Assembly (NCBI GenBank): GCA_005881995.1
Contig: VBHV01000061.1
Span: 1-8,511 of the forward strand
Direction: 5' to 3'
Origin: Chloroflexota bacterium
GTDB lineage: Bacteria; Chloroflexota; Ktedonobacteria; Ktedonobacterales; Ktedonobacteraceae
Length of the DNA stretch: 8,511 nucleotides
The notes under the pieces are model-generated. The model did not search any database. It was not told the origin of the DNA and was given only the letters and a program-made list of their open reading frames with translations. The position numbers and the translations under genes are program-made. Each line of letters begins with the position of its first letter. Within the stretch, counting starts at the first letter, position 1. Shown here one piece after another: positions 6,214 to 8,511 of this stretch.

Positions 6214-6313
6214 AGTTTCAGGCTACCCATCGGTTATACAATCGATGACGAAGGCGATTCTGCCCTGCTTCCTGGTCTCTTCGAATATCCTACAAAGTAG
6301 ATTGGAGAATAGC

Positions 6314-6826
6314 ATGCCTGTCTCTGTCACCAATTCCAGGTTGATTTACGATGCGCTCAAAGAGTGCGATGTCAAGATCATGTCTGCTCTTCCCGAAACG
6401 TGGCTGGTCCACCTGATCCGTATGGCCGATGAAGACCCGGATATGACGTTGGTGCGTCTCGCAAAGGAGGAGGAGGGCATCGGCATTTCGGCAGGGGCGC
6501 ACCTGGCAGGAGTCAACTCCGCCTTGTTGATGCAAAATCATGGCTTCCTTGCTTCCATCAACGCCATCGTCTCACTGGCATTGCTCTACAAAATCCCCTT
6601 ATTGATGTTGATAAGCTATCGCGGGCACTTTGGCGAAAAAGACCCCTGGCAGACTCAGGGAGGGATGGTCACGGAGCCCATCCTGCGCTCCATGAACATT
6701 CCAATCTGGCACTTGAACAACGCGAGTGACATTCACAGGCGTCTCAAAGATGCGCAAACGCTTGCCAACGCCTCGCTGCACCCGGTGGCGGTCTTGCTGT
6801 CGCGCGAACTGATGTGGGAGGATTAA
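6314..6826 (+). CDS. Thiamine-diphosphate 2-oxoacid decarboxylase, alpha (Pyr-domain) subunit, ComD-like
   Basis: A 170-residue protein equal to the N-terminal pyrimidine-binding domain of thiamine-diphosphate (ThDP) decarboxylases. The conserved cofactor-activating Glu is in LAKEEEGIGISAGAHLAG (KEEEG, 51-55). Other matches to sulfopyruvate decarboxylase alpha (ComD) and phosphonopyruvate decarboxylase are LLMQNHGFLASINAI (71-85) and ISYRGHFGEKDPWQTQGG (100-117). The protein should be active only with the partner subunit encoded 2 bases downstream, the cofactor sitting at their interface. The reaction is expected to be decarboxylation of a 2-oxoacid to an aldehyde. ComD/ComE act in coenzyme M synthesis, but no such partner gene is visible here, so the substrate is open. 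The start at 6314 has GGAGA 5 bases upstream. An in-frame extension to 6185 would cross the promoter and is rejected. Confidence 0.88.
   Translation: MPVSVTNSRLIYDALKECDVKIMSALPETWLVHLIRMADEDPDMTLVRLAKEEEGIGISAGAHLAGVNSALLMQNHGFLASINAIVSLALLYKIPLLMLISYRGHFGEKDPWQTQGGMVTEPILRSMNIPIWHLNNASDIHRRLKDAQTLANASLHPVAVLLSRELMWED
6816..6821 (+). promoter_or_regulatory. Ribosome binding site that decides the beta subunit start
   Basis: GGGAGG ends 7 bases before the ATG at 6829. It lies within the last codons of the alpha subunit gene (stop 6824-6826). It rules out the in-frame GTG at 6814, which overlaps it, and points to coupled synthesis of the two subunits. Confidence 0.7.
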
Positions 6827-6828
6827 GC

Positions 6829-7419
6829 ATGCTAAGAATAGATGCTTTGCAAGCTATTTATCCTGAGCTGGAAGAGCGTATCGTCGTCACCATCATGGGC
6901 GCCGTTGCCGCCGAGCTATATACGCTAGGCCATCGCCCCAACTTCTTTTACCTCGAACACGCCATGGGCCTCGCCTCGTCGATGGGCCTGGGCCTCGCGC
7001 TGGCAATGCCGCAGCACAAGGTGATCGTAATCGATGGCGATGGCTCATTGCTCATGAACCTCGGGACGCTCAGCACAATGGCCCGCTACAGACCGGGCAA
7101 CCTGCTGCACATCGTCTTCGATAACGAAAGCCTGCTTTCTGTGGGAGGTTTTCCTACCGCAACCTCCACCGGCACCGACCTTGCAGGCATCGCCAGGGCA
7201 TCAGGCGTCCCCTCAGTCATGGAGGCCAACGCACCCGACAGCCTCGCAAGGAGCGTGCACGAGGCGCTGGCGAGCAACACCCTGACCACCATTATCTCCA
7301 AAGTCGAAGCTATCGGGCCAAAGACATTTCATATGGACCTGCCTCTGCTTGAGAACCGCTTCCAGTTCAAGCGTAGCCTGGAAGCGATGCAAAAACACAC
7401 GTCCGCTTTAGACCTTTAG
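6829..7419 (+). CDS. Thiamine-diphosphate 2-oxoacid decarboxylase, beta (PP-domain) subunit, ComE-like
   Basis: A 196-residue protein equal to the C-terminal diphosphate-binding domain of ThDP enzymes. The ThDP/Mg signature starts with GDGS (70-73) and N77 in VIDGDGSLLMNLGTL and ends about 25 residues later with D98-N99 in LLHIVFDNE. EHAMGLASSMGLGLAL (43-58) and GGFPTATSTGTDLAGIARASG in two stretches are typical of the ComE / phosphonopyruvate decarboxylase group. The pair alpha plus beta (about 366 residues) lacks the central domain of the 550-residue single-chain decarboxylases. The gene is 2 bases after the alpha stop and 13 bases before the cyclase ATG, so an operon is clear. The GTG at 6814 would add five residues but overlaps the ribosome binding site. 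Confidence 0.88.
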   Translation: MLRIDALQAIYPELEERIVVTIMGAVAAELYTLGHRPNFFYLEHAMGLASSMGLGLALAMPQHKVIVIDGDGSLLMNLGTLSTMARYRPGNLLHIVFDNESLLSVGGFPTATSTGTDLAGIARASGVPSVMEANAPDSLARSVHEALASNTLTTIISKVEAIGPKTFHMDLPLLENRFQFKRSLEAMQKHTSALDL

Positions 7420-7420
7420 A

Positions 7421-7425
7421 AAGGG
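7421..7425 (+). promoter_or_regulatory. Ribosome binding site that decides the cyclase start
   Basis: AAGGG lies 7 bases before the ATG at 7433 but only one base before the in-frame ATG at 7427. Normal spacing favours 7433, which shortens the protein by two residues. Confidence 0.5.
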
Positions 7426-7432
7426 AATGGAC

Positions 7433-8209
7433 ATGACCAGCGTTTTGTCGCAATTGCTCGAGGAACTGAATTCTGGCAGCTTAAAAGTGGTTGACCTGAC
7501 TACTCCACTGGGGCCGGATACAGTGGTTATCGATCTCCCACCGATGTTTGCACCATCACCGGGCGTCACTGTCAGCGAAATATCACACTATGACCAGCGC
7601 GGCCCCGCCTGGTACTGGAATATCATCACGATGGGAGAGCATACCGGGACGCACTTCGACGCGCCCATTCACTGGGTCACAGGCAAGGACCTGCCTAACA
7701 ACGCAACCGATACCATCTTGCCCCGCAAATTCATTGGCCCGGCGTGTGTCATCGACGTAACAGCCGACGTGGAACGGAATCCCGATTTCCTGCTCACCAT
7801 CGAGCGTGTTGAACAATGGGAAAGCGAGCATGGACGCCTGCCGGCAGGCGCGTGGCTATTGGTGCGCACTGGATGGAGCAAGCGCACAGGACGCGAGGAA
7901 TTTCTGGGCCTACAGGCAGATGGTTCTCACTCGCCCGGATTTCATGCAACGTGTTCGGCATTCCTGGCAAAGGAACGCGATATCCTCGGTGTGGGAGTAG
8001 AAACCGTTGGTACGGATGCCGGGTTGGCGGGCGGTTTCGATCCCCCGTTCCCAAGCCACACCTTCATGCATGGCGCGGGTAAGTTCGGCATCACCAGCCT
8101 GGTGAACCTGGAATTGCTGCCACCAACAGGGGCTATTGTGATTGCCGCGCCCCTCAAGTTTGTGCAAGGTTCCGGCAGCCCACTGCGCGTGATTGCGATT
8201 ACCCCGTAG
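7433..8209 (+). CDS. Metal-dependent cyclase-family hydrolase (kynurenine formamidase / isatin hydrolase superfamily)
   Basis: A 258-residue protein of normal length for the cyclase family (Pfam Cyclase). The metal-binding signature HTGTHFDAPIHW starts at residue 70, giving the ligands H70, H74 and D76 and the adjacent catalytic-type H80. The C-terminus has the family patterns FGITSLVNLELLPPTG and APLKFVQGSGSPLRVIAI. Known members open amides or oxo-lactams: N-formylkynurenine to kynurenine, or isatin to isatinate, with Mn or Zn, in the cytosol. The substrate here is not readable. The gene is 13 bases after the beta subunit and 41 bases before the enoyl-CoA hydratase gene, in one apparent operon. 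Linked to a 2-oxoacid decarboxylase, a substrate whose opening yields a 2-oxoacid would make sense, but that is inference. Confidence 0.9.
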   Translation: MTSVLSQLLEELNSGSLKVVDLTTPLGPDTVVIDLPPMFAPSPGVTVSEISHYDQRGPAWYWNIITMGEHTGTHFDAPIHWVTGKDLPNNATDTILPRKFIGPACVIDVTADVERNPDFLLTIERVEQWESEHGRLPAGAWLLVRTGWSKRTGREEFLGLQADGSHSPGFHATCSAFLAKERDILGVGVETVGTDAGLAGGFDPPFPSHTFMHGAGKFGITSLVNLELLPPTGAIVIAAPLKFVQGSGSPLRVIAITP

Positions 8210-8250
8210 GGATGGAGACGGCCCGCAGAGAACCTGGAGGAGATTTCCCT

Positions 8251-8511
8251 ATGGCACCACTTGAGCTTGAGACAATGCGCTGCGAATTGGAGGGACACCT
8301 GGCGCGCTTGCGTCTCAACCGTCCAGATGCGCTCAATGCCGCAAACTGGGCGTGGGTGCAGGACCTTGTGACGAGTACCAGTCATCTGGCCCAGAGCAGC
8401 GAGACACACGTGGTGATTGTCAGCGGTGAGGGTAGTTCCTTTTGCAGCGGACTCGATACCAAAGAGTTGGCGAAAGGCCATCTGACCCGCGAGTGGTTTG
8501 CCACCTGGGAA
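8251..8511 (+). CDS. Enoyl-CoA hydratase/isomerase (crotonase) family enzyme, N-terminal part (cut by window edge)
   Basis: An open frame of 87 codons starts at the ATG at 8251, with GGAGGAG 7-13 bases upstream, and runs off the right edge. The start GHLARLRLNRPDALNAANWAWV is split across the typical crotonase first strand and helix (LNRPxxxNA). The oxyanion-hole motif is visible as VSGEGSSFCSGLDTKEL, close to the usual G-x-G-x-x-F-C-x-G-x-D. Family members hydrate, isomerise, dehalogenate or cleave acyl-CoA esters. The two acidic residues that separate hydratases from other types lie beyond the edge, so the reaction cannot be named. Its place in the operon suggests it acts on a CoA ester formed later in the same pathway. 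Confidence 0.85.
   Translation, partial: MAPLELETMRCELEGHLARLRLNRPDALNAANWAWVQDLVTSTSHLAQSSETHVVIVSGEGSSFCSGLDTKELAKGHLTREWFATWE

Larger units (their letters stand above)
5874..6313. other. 440-base divergent control region between the HAD gene and the decarboxylase operon
   Basis: No convincing gene lies here. A 73-codon frame on the minus strand (6009-6230) has no ribosome binding site and covers the promoter. The region holds a clear plus-strand promoter (6185-6213), a tandem 10-bp repeat (6006-6025), an 8-bp stem hairpin (6043-6061), a small inverted repeat CTGGA/TCCAG near 6126-6141 and an 8-bp palindrome GCACGTGC (5915-5922). The last lies close to the HAD start. No convincing HAD promoter could be picked out on the minus strand. 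The amount of small symmetric structure suggests regulator binding sites. Confidence 0.6.

Noticed and set aside
6009..6230. 73-codon minus-strand frame with a hydrophobic segment in the divergent region
   Set aside because: No ribosome binding site before its ATG, and it covers the TTGCGA-N17-TATAAT promoter; hydrophobicity alone is not enough.
6185..6313. N-terminal extension of the ThDP alpha subunit by 43 residues
   Set aside because: It would start at the promoter -35 box and read through the -10 box; the ATG at 6314 has GGAGA at the right distance and matches the start of the family fold.
6220..6313. Possible riboswitch in the leader of the decarboxylase operon
   Set aside because: Only one weak 5-bp stem is visible, and no TPP riboswitch consensus (such as a CTGAGA box) is present.
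7942..8481. 179-codon open frame on the minus strand
   Set aside because: It crosses two plus-strand genes with recognisable families and their intergenic ribosome binding site; a shadow of G+C-rich codons.

Overview
The window reads as bacterial chromosome with mid-range G+C, compact genes, AGGAGG-type ribosome binding sites and sigma-70-like promoters. No rRNA, tRNA, CRISPR, transposon or phage gene is visible. A KdpD-type kinase with a short membrane domain, next to an ECF sigma factor and scattered catabolic enzymes, suggests a soil-type heterotroph. The Chloroflexota, perhaps Ktedonobacteria-like, is my impression from gene style only; no marker gene proves it.

Left part (1-3354, minus strand): a regulatory block. 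In transcription order it holds an ECF-type sigma factor (3354-2779), a membrane histidine kinase of the KdpD type (2682-907), an OmpR/KdpE-type response regulator (929-243, overlapping the kinase by 23 bases), and the first 49 codons of a probable phenylacetate-CoA ligase-like enzyme (147 to the edge). The kinase has its own good promoter (TTGACA-N17-TATGCT), so the two-component pair need not depend on readthrough from the sigma gene. The sigma gene has a candidate promoter whose -35 box lies inside a 22-bp imperfect palindrome, a possible operator.

Middle part (3554-5873): three housekeeping or accessory enzymes. These are a YbaK-family aminoacyl-tRNA deacylase (minus), a divergently placed alpha/beta-hydrolase with a complete Ser-Asp-His triad (plus), and a HAD-family hydrolase (minus) convergent with it. 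The 73-base convergent gap and its edge carry three copies of ATATTGTG, two of them forming a 9-bp hairpin over the HAD stop codon.

Right part (5874-8511): a 440-base divergent control region, then a tight plus-strand operon starting from TTGCGA-N17-TATAAT. It encodes the two halves of a split thiamine-diphosphate 2-oxoacid decarboxylase (6314-6826, 6829-7419; ComD/ComE-like), a metal-dependent cyclase-family amidohydrolase (7433-8209) and the start of an enoyl-CoA hydratase/isomerase (8251 to the edge). No sulfopyruvate or phosphonopyruvate pathway gene is visible. The combination of a ring or amide opening hydrolase, a 2-oxoacid decarboxylase and a CoA-ester enzyme looks like an uncharacterised catabolic pathway, and it is the most interesting part of the window. 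One testable idea is opening of an isatin-like oxo-lactam to an arylglyoxylate followed by decarboxylation. The substrate cannot be read from the sequence.
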